Program-made: the position numbers and the translations under genes
Notes under the pieces: model-generated
What the model was told of the DNA's origin: nothing
Database searches by the model: none
The model's input: only the letters and a program-made list of their open reading frames with translations
In this document: positions 33,905 through 44,976 of the stretch, piece by piece
Position numbering within the stretch: the first letter of the stretch is position 1
How the letters are laid out: the number at the start of each line of letters is the position of its first letter
Source: Blastobasis lacticolella
Taxonomy: Eukaryota > Arthropoda > Insecta > Lepidoptera > Blastobasidae
Assembly: GCA_905147135.1 (NCBI GenBank)
Contig: LR990056.1
Coordinates: 9,310,001 to 9,374,000 of the forward strand
Direction of reading: 5' to 3'
DNA: 64,000 bases

Positions 33905-34010
33905 CATACTTAAAGATAAAATGGAGCTCCTGTTACTCGAGATAGTGTAGCTTTCTATAGCTAAAAGAATTTTTGGAATCGGTTAGGTAATTTTTTAGTT
34001 TATTATATTG
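33905..34010. repeat. Common lepidopteran interspersed repeat
   Basis: AGCTTTCTATAGCTAAAAGA-ATTTTTGGAATCGGTTAG matches the block at about 60600-60640 (AGCTTTCTATAGGTGAAAGA-ATTTTTAAATCG). This wording is a widespread lepidopteran repeat, probably Helitron- or MITE-derived. Confidence 0.45.
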
Positions 34011-34254
34011 ATTTCTTTGACCTATACTTGCAATTAGAGCCACTGTGAGAAGACAACCTTTAAAACGATATCGATTATTTCAATAGGCAATGTACCTATA
34101 ATACGACAAGGCCAATATTAATAGTAGCTATTAATCATGGTATCATTGTCATGCCACCAGCCCACTTCCAAGACCGCTAACTGTCAGCAATATAAAGTCA
34201 GATTACACTACTCCATGGACATACACCAATCGATACACACAATGTGTGTAGTGT

Positions 34255-34350
34255 CATGATAAATAAATAAATATTCGTAGACAAATTCACACAGTGCCAT
34301 TTAGCCTCAAACGAAGCAAAGCTTGTGCTATGGGTGCTAAAAAACTGATA
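34255..34350 (-). mobile_element. SINE 3' fragment
   Basis: The + strand reads AAATAAATAAATATTCGTAG, ACAAATTCACACAGTGCCAT, then GCAAAGCTTGTGCTATGGGTGC. This matches the 3' half of the SINE at 12020-12290 in the same orientation. The tRNA head is absent. It lies in the intron below the split FAS-like exon. Confidence 0.6.
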
Positions 34351-34400
34351 AACTTGATTTTTTTACGGCATGATACAGAAATCCAGTAAAATATACATAC

Positions 34401-34474
34401 CATACTACATATATTCGTCAACGTCGACATGAAGACTATCTCGGTAGTTGCCAACAGCTCGTCGGGATCTACAT
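34401..34474 (-). pseudogene. FAS-like split exon, 3' part
   Basis: On the minus strand it encodes VDPDELLATTEIVFMSTLTN, continuing ICSM, before a GTATGT donor. It is the downstream half of the exon broken by the BEL/Pao element. The TSD base group ACAT (34471-34474) lies at its edge. Together with 42537-42610 it gives 148 bases, exactly what is needed to link the ACP exon (phase 2) to the TE exon (phase 0). Confidence 0.75.
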
Positions 34475-34519
34475 TGTCTAAAGACAACGCCTTATCGGAT
34501 AATAAGCCTAATTGTTACA
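34475..34519 (+). repeat. Left LTR of BEL/Pao, internally deleted
   Basis: Its 45 bases consist of the first 40 of the right LTR (TGTCTAAAGACAACGCCTTA...CCTAATTG, identical) fused to the last five (TTACA). About 240 bases, presumably including promoter sequence, are missing. Confidence 0.85.
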
Positions 34520-35249
34520 TTTTGGTGACCCCGACGTGATTTGCGCTGGAGCAGAATCGCCAGCTACGCAAAATTCACGCAAAAAATAAAAGAAAAATCT
34601 ATCTTCGGAAAAAACGGCGGCCATCGACGGCGAGCACGTGGACGCGAGGCCAGGTCGGGCGTTTTCCTGGGAAGAAATCAGCAATCCTGGGAGATTCTAC
34701 GGCTACGAAGAGCGGTCTACACGTCGTTCAACTGCACAGCCCGGAAAGGAGCGAAAAAGTCGACTGGAAAGACGGCCACGTGTGACGTGGACCCCACTTC
34801 AGCGACTAACCTACAAGCCAAATCGTCCGGTTTCAGGAATCCCCAGACGCGTCACCTATTCTAGTGTTGCAGGAGCAATTACCCACACTTCTACCTATCA
34901 ACGCGGGACGAACACGCGCTGCCGAGCGAGTTGCGATCCCAAGCCTACTTACATCAGTGACAACGGATGTTCTACACCGAGCTGAGACACCGGAAACCTG
35001 AGTATCTATCGACAGCGATCCCGCACGGCCGAGCCGAACAGAACATCGCGTACCTAAGTATCTACTGATCACGTGAGTTGGCATTCCTTTATCCCTTACG
35101 TGTCCCTAACCTAAACCCAATAGAAGTGATCCAATACGAATCTTTTAAAGGTGTACCTACCTATCTAGACAAAGTCCCTACAGATTTTTTCATTAGAATC
35201 GAGCGAGTAAAGTAGAAAATTCCTCATAGTAGAATAGCCCATTTGCAAA

Positions 35250-38200
35250 ATGTCATCTTCTTCTGACGAGTCACAACAAGCGCCAACACTATCTAACGAG
35301 CTGAAAGCCCTTAAGAAAAAACGTGCGATCGCTAAGGGGAAGCTGACACTTTTCAAAAAAATTCTGTCCGGGTTATCAGAAGATAACATTACTGCGGAGC
35401 AGTTAATCGAGTTAGAGCTAAGATTGGAAAGAATATCACAAGTGTTTAATGAATTTGAAACTATTCAAGATCACATCGAAACTCTGTCTTCAAATATAGA
35501 TAGCCAAGTAACCGAGAGAGAGACATACCAATCTACTTACTTTTCATGTGTTTTCACTATATATACTGACTTCTCGAAGGCGTTTGATAAGATCGATCAC
35601 AAAACTCTTTTGAAAAAGTTATTGGACGTCGGGATACATGGCGATCTTTATAGATGGGTCAAATCCTACCTTAGTAATCGTAGTCAGGCTGTGTCACTGA
35701 AGGGTTTTATGTCACAATTTTTGCCTATACCTTTCGGGGTACCACAGGGCTCTCATCTTGGACCATTTCTCTTTTTATTGTACATAAACGACGTTGGTGA
35801 ATCTTTCCTCAATTCGTGTTACTTAATGTATGCGGATGATATAAAAATCTTTAAAATTATCAGTTCGATGGACGACTGCCTGCGGCTGCAATCGGATATA
35901 TATAGTTTTAATCAATATTGCAAGGAAAATAAACTTATTGTAAATGCATCTAAGTGTCTTGTAATTAGCTTCTCTCGAAAACATAACCCAATCACATACA
36001 ACTATAAGATTTCGGACGACGTACTGAAAAGGGTGAATAAAGTTAGGGATTTAGGTGTTATTTTAGATCATAAGCTCCATTATAATTTCCATATTGACAC
36101 AATTTTAGAGAAGGCTTTTAAACAACTAGGCCTTATCCTCCGCCTTTCCAAACCGTTCAGACGTACTGACACGCTAAAAATTCTTTACTATTCATTCGTA
36201 CGAAGCCACTTGGAATTTGCCAGTGTGGTATGGAACCCTCAGTATGCTGTTCATATCGCCCGTCTGCAAAAAGTTCAGAACAAGTTTCTGAAATCTTTAG
36301 ATTATCGTGGAGGTCACAGCTTTCAGTCATACAGTGATTCGGCAAAGAGACATAACTTACCTACTTTGCAAAGTCGCAGGTCGTACCTAGAATCGGTATT
36401 TTTATTTAAAATTGTTAACAGTGACATAGATTCTTCTCCTCTTCTTGAACAAATTAACTTTAAGATACCACGCATCTCCTCACGTTCTAAAGACACATTC
36501 TATATTGAGCACTGTACCACAAACTATGCAAGAAATTCATTTATCATCTTCTGATAAATGAATTTCTTGCCTTTCTTCTTTAATTATAAAACCGCACGGT
36601 TTTATAATGTTTCGCTGAATGATATCGACATCTTTGCGAACGATTTGTTGCAGTACAAAAACAAATTAAGGCACAAATTGTTAATGTAAGCATTGTAGCA
36701 TTTATTAACAAAATTGTAATGGTTAATGTATGTACTTAACATTGTTATCAGTCGCAACAGTTAGCTTATTAAATATCAAATTTTGCAAATAAAATAGGAA
36801 ACTTTAGGTCTAATTGATTATCTAGTGAAATGTACTATTTGTGTAAATGACTGTTTGTTTCTAAATAAAAAAAAAATAAAAAAATAAAAAATGTGTCTCG
36901 CTCGGCAAGAAACTGGTGCAAACCAAAGGTGAGCATGCAGCAGGTAATAACCCTGATCTAACTCGTCAATCAAGTGCCTCAGAGACCTGCGAGTCGATAA
37001 AATTCCCGGAAATTCCGTTACCATCCTTCAATGGGGATATTACCTGCTGGATAGAATTCAGAGATACGTTTGATGCCCTAATCAACCAGAGTAACCTAAA
37101 GAACATTCAAAAATATAAATACCTACGTAGTTGCCTCAGGGGCAATGCGCTTGAGGTTATCGGCTCACTGGAATACTCTGAAGAGAGTTACCGACTTGCA
37201 TGGCAACTGTTGTGTGAACGGTTTAACAACCCTAAGATCCTAGTAAACAATCACCTAAGAAGCCTGTTCCTTATTGACCACGTTCCCTCAGCCCCCATGG
37301 CCTTAAGAGGTCTAATTGACAATATTTCTAAGCATCTCAGGACATTGAAAAATCTTGATGTACCCATAGCGGATTGGGATATTTTAATAATATTTTTCAT
37401 AACGCATAAACTCGAAAAATTCCTCCAGAAAAAATGGGAGGAACGAATCAGCTCAAGAGAGTTGCCTTCGTTACAGGACTTCAAGAATTTTTTGCGAGCA
37501 CAGGCTGATCTACAAGAGGCTCTAGCGTCTGGAGTATCAACCGACACCCCAGCCGGCCCAGCCAGGAACTCCCTGTTCACCACGTCCTCGTCCAGGTCCA
37601 ACTCAAACCCTTCGGTAACAAATATGCCTACTAATCAGTGCCCCTGTTGCAAGGAAAAGCATTACATAAACCAGTGTCCTAGGTTTTTGGCCCTGAACGC
37701 AGCAGCATGTATAAGAGTTGTAAGGAACTGTAGGTTGTGCCTCAATTGCCTCCGAGCAGGCCATGCTCTGCCTAACTGCCGAGCCAGTCAGTGCACAGAG
37801 TGTAAGGGTAAGCATCACACACTTTTACACATCACAAACACAAACAATTCCCATCACCAAAGTGGACCGAGTTCATTCACAAACCGACCTGTTAGCTTAC
37901 CTATAACAGGAAACCTACCTACCGATTTGTCGACGCAAACGATAGTGACTAACACTACAATTTCTAACATAAAGACCGAACAATCAACTAAAAATAAAGT
38001 TGTCATTCTGTCAACCGCCCAAGTGAAGGTGCGTGACAGATATAACCAGTTGCAAACTTTGAGAATCCTTCTCGATTCAGGTTCTCAGTCTAACCTAATA
38101 ACCGAAAATGCATGCAAAAAACTTGGCCTCCAACAACATAGTATTACTATGGAGGTCATGGGATTCAATGAGAGTGTGACAAAGGTCGATAACCTTTGCA

Positions 38201-41200
38201 ACATCGAATTAGAATCAACCGATAGTAAATATTTTACCAAGCTGTCTTGTCTTGTTGTACCCACCATTTGCAGTATACCTAACCTAACGATTGATATACA
38301 AAAATTAAAAATCCCACAGCGATTCAAACTGGCGGACGACAGGTTCCATCAGGCGGGTGACATAGACCTAGTTTTGGGAGCAGAACAATTCTACAGCTTA
38401 CTATGCGTTGGACAGCATAAACTAGGTGACGATTTACCTATATTACAAAAAACAAGACTCGGGTGGGTTGTATCAGGCGCAATATCACTGTGCCTACAAC
38501 AAAAGAAGGTACGTTGCAATTTTGTACTAAACAACCAACTTAAAGGTTTCTGGGAGACGGGCGAGTGCGACTTCAAGGTATCCGATGATGACACACTGAG
38601 CGCGTGTGAGAAATTCTTTGCTGATACTCATGCTCGAAGCTCTAAGGGTAACTTTGTGGTCAGCATTCCTCTAACTGAGTCTGCTTCTTCCCTTGGAAAG
38701 TCTATACACATTGCTCACAAACGATTTCAATACCTAGAATCAAAATTATCTCGAAATCCCCCACTAAAGCAACAGTACGTACAATTCATGCGAGAGTTCG
38801 AAGAGGCGGGTCATATGGTCGTAATAGACAGCTCACCCAATGGCCCCCTCAATTTTTTACCTCACCATGCGGTAATAAACCCCGAAAAAGTCACAACGCC
38901 TATAAGAGTTGTTTTTGATGCATCCTGTCCAACTGCCTCGGGAAATTCTTTGAATAATATTCAACATAAGGGTACAATACTACAAGACGAACTAATTAAC
39001 ATTTTGTCACAACAATTTGTCGTCAATGCGGACATAGAAAAAATGTATCGCAATATTTTCATACACCCCGATCAACAAAACCTACAGTGTATACTATGGC
39101 GAGAAAATCCATACGAAACCCTAAAAACCTATGCATTAACCACACTTAGCTTTGGTCTAAAATGCGCACCCTACCTAGCTACACGATGTCTACTACAGCT
39201 ATCTAATGAAAACGAAAACCAGTTCCCAGCCGCAGCAGCAGCGATCCGGTCCGACTTCTATATGGACGACTTGCTTCATGGCGGGGACGACGAGGTAACG
39301 GTAGCAGAAACAGCCGTGCAGATAAGCGGTATCCTAAGGACCGCGAACTTCAACCTACGAAAGTGGAAGTCAAACTCCCCCGCAATTCTAAAAAAGGTGG
39401 GTACAGACACACCAACTTCCACTACTAACACCCCAACCGAGTTTGGAGACAATACACAAAAGGTCCTCGGGCTAGCATGGTCGAACGAGACCGACAACCT
39501 ATTATATACGTTGAAGGAACAACCAGTGCCAAAATCGTTAACTAAACGTAAAGTTTTGTCCCTAATTTCTTCAGTGTTTGACCCACTAGGTCTAATTGCC
39601 CCCGTAATAGTAATTGCAAAATGCTTCATACAAAAACTTTGGCAAGACAAGTCCGATTGGGACACAGAATTGCCGACGTCACTGTCAGATGAATGGAGAC
39701 AGTTCTATAAAAACCTATTTTGTCTAAATAAACTAACAATACCTAGACATGTTATCATTAACGATTACATAACAATTGAAATTCATGGTTTTGGGGACAG
39801 TTCATTCACCGCTTTCGGCGCCGCAATTTTTATTCGATCCATAGACACACAGGGCAATATTCAAGTTCGTCTGTTGTGTGCAAAGTCACGAGTGGCACGG
39901 AAAGAAACAATCCCTCGTCTAGAACTGCGAGCGGCACTATTGTTGGCCGAACTGTACACTAAGATAAAGGCAACATTAACATGTCAAATTTCAAAATCTT
40001 ATCTATGGTCAGATTCAAACGTTGTGTTGGCCTGGATAAAAACTCCACCACACAAGTTAAATGTTTTTGTTAGTAACCGAGTTACAAAAATTCAAACCCT
40101 AACTACAGACACCGACTGGCACTGGGTCTGCTCTGGAGACAACCCCGCAGATTTGGTTACTAGAGGACTACCGGCGGATAAGCTAGCAAGCACAAACCTA
40201 TGGTGGGAAGGTCCCACATGGCTATCAAAACCGGAATCGGAATGGTCTAGAACATCTACAATACAACCGAGTACTAATATACCAGAAATGAAAAAACAAA
40301 AAATATGTAACATTTCAATCGACACTCAACCAAATAAAATTATACAAGACCTAATTTGCAAATTCTCGACAGACACTAAGCTATACAGAGTATTTGCTTA
40401 CCTATTGCGGTTCATTCAAAATTCTAAGAACACAAATAAACAAACTGGTCCATTAACAGTAAGTGAACTGAGAGAATCACAAACTCGCATAATTAAAGTT
40501 GCACAAACGCAATCATTCCCAACTGAGTATAAACTACTACTACAAAATAAATCTATCCCACAAGATTCACCGATATTATGTTTGAACCCATTCCTAGAAG
40601 GCGGACTTATCCGCGTAGGCGGCCGTCTAGGTCTCTCACACTTTTCGTATAATAAAAAACACCCTATTATTTTACACAACACCCACATACTTACCAAACT
40701 CATCATGAGGTCCCAGCACATCAGGCTGCTGCATATCGGACCACAACTACTGCTATCGTCGATGAGAGAACAATACTGGCCGATTCATGGTAAGAGTCTA
40801 GCTAACAAAATCCTTCGAGAATGTGTTATCTGCTTCAGGGCCAAACCTAAAATGCACATACCTATAATGGGAAATTTACCCACTTCAAGGGTGACCCCAT
40901 CACCGCCATTCCACACAACGGGCATTGATTATGCAGGTCCATATTCTATCCGAGATAGGAGAGGACGTGGGTTCAGGGCCTATAAGTGCTGGATAGCTAT
41001 TTTTGTATGTTTTGCGACGAAGGCAATTCACATTGAGCTGATTCCAGGTCTAGAGTCAGCTGCCTTCTTGTCTGCTCTTCGACGGTTCATAGCCAGGAGA
41101 GGTAAACCCAAGGAAATTGTAAGTGATAACGCTACTACCTTTCGGGGGGCTAATAACGAATTAATCAAACTACACAATTACCTAAATCAAATTTCCAGTG

Positions 41201-41826
41201 AACTGATAACCTCATGTGCCAATGAGGGCATCACATGGAAGTTCTTACCAGTATATACACCACACATGGGTGGCTTACATGAAGCCGCAGTTAAGAGTTG
41301 TAAATTTCACTTAAACCGTGTTTGTGGTCAAGCTTTATTAACCTATGAGGAGTTTTCTACTGTACTTACTCAAATAGAGGGAATTCTTAATTCACGACCC
41401 TTATGTCCTATACCTAATGCCGACACCGACGACTTTCCTATCCTCACGCCAGCTCACTTCTTGATCGGTAGAACCACTACGGGTCTACCAGACTATGACT
41501 ACCAAGATGTCAACGTCAATAAACTAACACACTACCAACAACTCCAACAGCTGCATCAAGACTTCTGGAAGAGGTGGTCTCGAGACTACATCGCTCTTCT
41601 ACAGCAACGCACGAAATGGAGAAGCTCGAAGGGCTCCGGCCTGGAAGTTGGCACACTGGTCCTGGTGAGGGAGGAGCGGCTACCCCCCTGCCAATGGAGG
41701 ATGGGGCGAATCATCAACAAACATCAAGGACGGGACGGCATCACAAGAGTAGTCTCAATACAGACTCAAAACGGAATCATCAAACGTGCATTTAATAACA
41801 TCTGTCCGTTCCCAACTAAGTTATAA
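35250..41826 (+). CDS. BEL/Pao gag-pol polyprotein (interrupted by a LINE)
   Basis: The first part (35250-35551) encodes a coiled-coil gag start (LKALKKKRAIAKGK ... IELELRLERISQVF). After the LINE the frame resumes at 36891 and runs to 41826. Domains from residue 1 at 36916: DUF1759-type gag core (about 25-200), CCHC-like zinc knuckles (about 240-305), aspartic protease LLDSGSQSN (about 384), reverse transcriptase with catalytic YMDDLL (about 782), RNase H-like HGFGDSSF region (about 955), integrase zinc-binding region (about 1260-1312), integrase core (IDYAGPY at about 1337, DNATTF at about 1403) and a DUF5641-type C-terminus (about 1560-1636). No internal stop. It forms virus-like particles and copies and integrates its own RNA. 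The LINE insertion separates the gag N-terminus, so this copy probably cannot make full gag. No envelope gene was seen. Confidence 0.85.
35552..36890 (+). mobile_element. 5'-truncated Jockey-type LINE in BEL/Pao gag, copy (b)
   Basis: A target duplication ATGTGT (35546-35551 and 36891-36896) brackets a segment that begins in the RT finger region (YTDFSKAFDKIDH), has GVPQGSHLGPFLF and the catalytic LMYADDIKIF (about 35830), continues to the C-terminus, and ends in an A-rich tail (AAATAAAAAAAAAATAAAA). The open frame happens to be in phase with BEL gag, giving a 434-codon chimaera (35250-36554). The LINE coding region is broken only near 36545 by a palindromic insertion. Confidence 0.85.
36528..36570. 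repeat. Perfect 19-base inverted repeat in the LINE
   Basis: GCAAGAAATTCATTTATCA (36528-36546), 5-base loop, exact inverse (36552-36570). It creates the stop at 36552-36554. The right arm is the original coding sequence, so the left copy looks like a templated inverted duplication. Confidence 0.8.
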
Positions 41827-41972
41827 GTTTAGTAATTACCTATTTGCTATGCATTACCTAATTCTTCTCTATACCTAGTATTATTACCTATACCGTTCCC
41901 AACTAAGTTATAGGTTCAGTGATCACCTATTCGCTATGTATTACCTAATTCTTCTCTATACCTAGTATTAAA
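41806..41972 (+). repeat. 87-base tandem duplication at the end of BEL/Pao pol
   Basis: CCGTTCCCAACTAAGTTATA recurs at 41806 and 41893, followed in both by near-identical sequence through CTTCTCTATACCTAGTATTA. It includes the last pol codons and the stop. Confidence 0.85.
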
Positions 41973-42247
41973 ATTAAGAATAATTAGGTTCTTATTAAGA
42001 AATTCTATTTATGTAGCGAAATGCATAATCTTAGAACTTAACAATTTGTTTATAAGCGCAAATAAATATGTATTCTGCTTGTCTCTCACTTGACCTAGCT
42101 ACTTGGACAGGTAGGTTAACTCAAACTAATATTTTGTCATGCCCTAAGCATACGCCTATTGTCTATAACAATTAGGTACTACTTATTGTCTTTAGCAAAT
42201 TATTCTAGTGCCTTCAGCATACCTATACCCAATTTGGGGTGGCAGCA

Positions 42248-42532
42248 TGTCTAAAGACAACGCCTTATCGGATAATAAGCCTAATTGTAACTACTAACGC
42301 CATCTACCGAACTTGCATTGTAACTGCTGATTGGATAGGCATCGACTTCGTAACACTAGCTTGCTAGTACAATCTGCAGATCATGGATGGCGCCACTCTG
42401 TGATGTATCGAAATATCGGGCACGCTGTTCAACCATTCATTCATTGCTTGGAATAAAAACTGAAGACATCGAAACGATATAACCTGATTTTTGATTTAAC
42501 GCATCCCGGGGATCCTGGACGATCTGGTTACA
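42248..42532 (+). repeat. Right LTR of BEL/Pao (285 bases)
   Basis: It starts TGTCTAAAGACAACGCCTTA after a purine-rich tract and ends ...GGTTACA before the TSD ACAT. Contains AATAAA near 42452 (GGAATAAAAACTG), a likely polyadenylation signal. Confidence 0.85.
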
Positions 42533-42852
42533 ACATATTGATAGAAAGTTGCCAGTCCACTCGGTGGTTTAAGGTCTGGTCCGAATAAAACGACATCTAG
42601 TTCTCGTATTCTGTTAATAAAATTATGAAGTGTAATAAATTCCATATTATCATTAAAATCTCATACTAATAAGCACATAAATTCATAGCTCATCTCACTT
42701 TTGAATCGTTAAATCTGGAATGACTCTCTCGTGGAGCTTTAAACCGTGCACTTCATCTAAGAAAGTTGAGATCGCTGGAACTGCTTCGAGGGTAACGCCC
42801 AGCTCAGACAGGGTGCTCGTTCTACCGCCAGTGCCTTCTGGGATGGTGATTC
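42533..42852 (-). pseudogene. FAS-like ACP exons (ACP body and 5' part of the split exon)
   Basis: Exon 42852-42699 encodes GITIPEGTGGRTSTLSELGV, then TLEAVPAISTFLDEVHGLKL. It aligns with an acyl carrier protein around the prosthetic-group helix, where a working ACP has L-G-x-D-S-L. Here the line is LSELGVTLEA: no serine for 4'-phosphopantetheine. Donor GTGAGA, acceptor TTTTAG. The next exon starts at 42610 (acceptor TTAACAG) with IRELDVVLFGPDLKP, typical of the ACP end. It is broken after ...FYQ by the BEL/Pao insertion. Without the insertion the frame continues in 34474-34401. Confidence 0.7.
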
Positions 42853-43614
42853 CTAAAATTTAACAATTGACAAGTGCCAGTCACTGCCTCAACCAGACCA
42901 GAGATGAGAACGAAGGTCCCAGAACTGTAAGAAAATCAATTTTAACGGAATAAAGCAGTAAACAAAAACGATCAAATAGAAACCTTACCAGCTATTCGTA
43001 AGATCTGGTGGAGGAGGCGGCAAGGAGACCGCGGCGGCGCATGCGCGACTAGAGTCGCCGGTGTCGCGGCCAGCGCGCGTTCGGCGGCGCGCACGGCGTT
43101 GGATAGCGACACACATGCAGCTGCGTCCGCACCCTACCGACATACATTGTCAGCGGTCAACTGAACTATTCGTTTGTGCCTTTACACGTTTTATAGTCGG
43201 ATGGCAATACTCGAATTCATTATGAAATGTTAATAGTAATTTAGTGAAATATCTATAAACTGTGCCACATGTGAAAAGTTTACGGAGAGCCATCAAGACG
43301 CACCCACCTCCTTTGTCATGTTGCCGACCGTCGGTAGACTCAGCACTTTGCACGAAAGACCGTCTCGGATACGTTCCTGACACGTTTTCAAACCTTCGTT
43401 CGCTCCTCCGTTTATGACAACAAAGTTCCTAAAAAATAAATAATCTCATAAATCTTATACTAAAAAGGGGTTAGATTTTTTTTTGTATGAAGTCTGAGAC
43501 ACTTAAATTTTTTTAAATTTTATTATATTTTTCATTTCATGCAGCAAATCTTGAGACTTTGCAGATAGATATTGTCCAACATTACAAACACACATTTTCA
43601 TGGCAAGACTTCCT

Positions 43615-43935
43615 AGAGTGATGTAGCGAAGACACAATAAAGGCCTGCAATAGGCTGCTACCAGTTCGAAGATGTTGTAGTTAAGCTGATAGTCACGCTT
43701 TCAATAGCATGGCCACGTCTTGCGCAGACCGGAAAATTACGTAGGAAACAAAAAATATGACTATGTCACCCCCGCCAGGTAAGGGAATGAGAGGCCGGTC
43801 CAAGAAGTGGGGGTGACGTCGTTAAGGATGACAAACTCATCTCAAGGATGCCGAAGACCGGGCGAAGTGGACAAGAAAAAGTTAAAACGCGGACGCGCAT
43901 AAGCACAACGGTGGTTAACACCAAGATAGTGATGA
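43615..43935 (+). mobile_element. RTE-type LINE 3' fragment in an FAS-like intron
   Basis: GGCCACGTCTTGCGCAGACC-GGAAAATTACGTAGG corresponds to the RT end words (GHVLRRPENYVG), followed by RGRSKKW-like sequence and a GTGATGACGATGAG tail. Frameshifted. Third copy of this family. Confidence 0.6.
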
Positions 43936-44572
43936 CGATGAGTATATACAGCGAGATTTTCACTTCTGAAATACCTTTATCAAAACTTTGAAGAGGAATA
44001 TCTCACTGAAATAGCACGTTATGAGATTTTGCTTTGATAAAGTGTGTAATTTTATCCTCTATCGATATGTAAAGTCTCAAGACTGTCATAAAGACTGTCG
44101 TAAGGTTGTGGGTGTAATTTTAATTAAATATCACCAGGTGTGCCACAGGGTGGCAATTTAGGACTCTTGTTAAGGATTGTTTTAAACTTGTTTTGATGAC
44201 GTTAAGAATAGTTTAAAGAAGAAATAAATTAAACACAAAACCTAATAATGCTGCTGAGAAAACTTTAACATTACAAATCTTTGTCTTAGTCAAGTTTATA
44301 CTTATGTATGTATGAGTTTGATATCTTGGTGTACCTGCGTATTTAAACTTACTTTATGTACGAACACAATTTCCTTGATACTTGGTCAAGCATACTTATT
44401 TTAGCATTTATTTTTTCAGCTGCAGCTTTCGATCAAATATTAGCAATCACATAAATGCCTTCAATAGGTACCGCTCCAAAGACTTCAATAAATAAATTTA
44501 AAAATCCCTTTTCAGTGAAAATGTCTTCAATAGTTGTAATTACTTTAACTCCACGTTCATTCCATAAACTGT

Positions 44573-44976
44573 AAATAGTAAAATATTAAAGAAGATATTT
44601 ATTCATAATATTAAATGAAATATTTATCAAATGTATACACATTCAGTCAAAATAAAAAAATAATATTATACATATGATATTAAACCAAAGTATCGGATGA
44701 ATTTGAAAAACAATTAGATAGACATAGGTAGAAAGTCGTTATTTTCATAGTCTTTTTGACGTGTAGCTTCTTCTTCATTTGTCTCCTTCTATGTAGCCCA
44801 GCGACCACTACTTCATTAGGTCAGTTCTAAATAGGATCATTTCTGCTTTTGACCACTTCTTTATTGGACTGCCACAAGTACGGTGCATGCTTTGTAATAC
44901 ATCAACAATTATATTTAGAACACGTTCTGGGTAGTAACGATAGCAGGATGCAGTGTGGTGCGTGTACTGGACTAAC
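44573..44976. other. FAS-like KR intron, no gene
   Basis: Intronic sequence between KR exons. The open frame running through 44808-44976 is a read-through of the intron, not a separate gene. Confidence 0.4.

Larger units (their letters stand above)
34475..42532 (+). mobile_element. BEL/Pao LTR retrotransposon inserted in an FAS-like exon
   Basis: An 8058-base element with TSD ACAT (34471-34474 and 42533-42536). Layout: a deleted left LTR (34475-34519), a primer-binding-site region starting TTTTGGTGACCCCGACG, a roughly 730-base leader, a gag-pol reading frame (35250-41826, interrupted by a LINE at 35552-36890), a polypurine-like tract (TTTGGGGTGGCAGC, to about 42246) and a full right LTR (42248-42532). 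Except for the LINE the coding frame is open from end to end, implying a fairly young insertion. It is co-linear (+) against the FAS-like gene (-). Confidence 0.9.

Noticed and set aside
34541..35084. Small ORFs between the BEL/Pao PBS and gag
   Set aside because: They overlap in several frames on both strands and match no domain. The region fits the untranslated leader.
35250..36554. A 434-codon ORF that looks like a novel gag-RT fusion gene
   Set aside because: A TSD (ATGTGT) and an A-rich tail show it is a LINE inserted in BEL/Pao gag that happens to be in phase.
36583..36608. A second hairpin (ATTATAAAACCG...CGGTTTTATAAT) as an engineered or regulatory stem
   Set aside because: It falls in the LINE coding text (YKTARFYN) and is explained by that sequence.
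44433..44435. TGA as a selenocysteine or programmed readthrough codon
   Set aside because: FAS domains are not selenoproteins, and the gene has other lesions. Simple inactivation is more economical.
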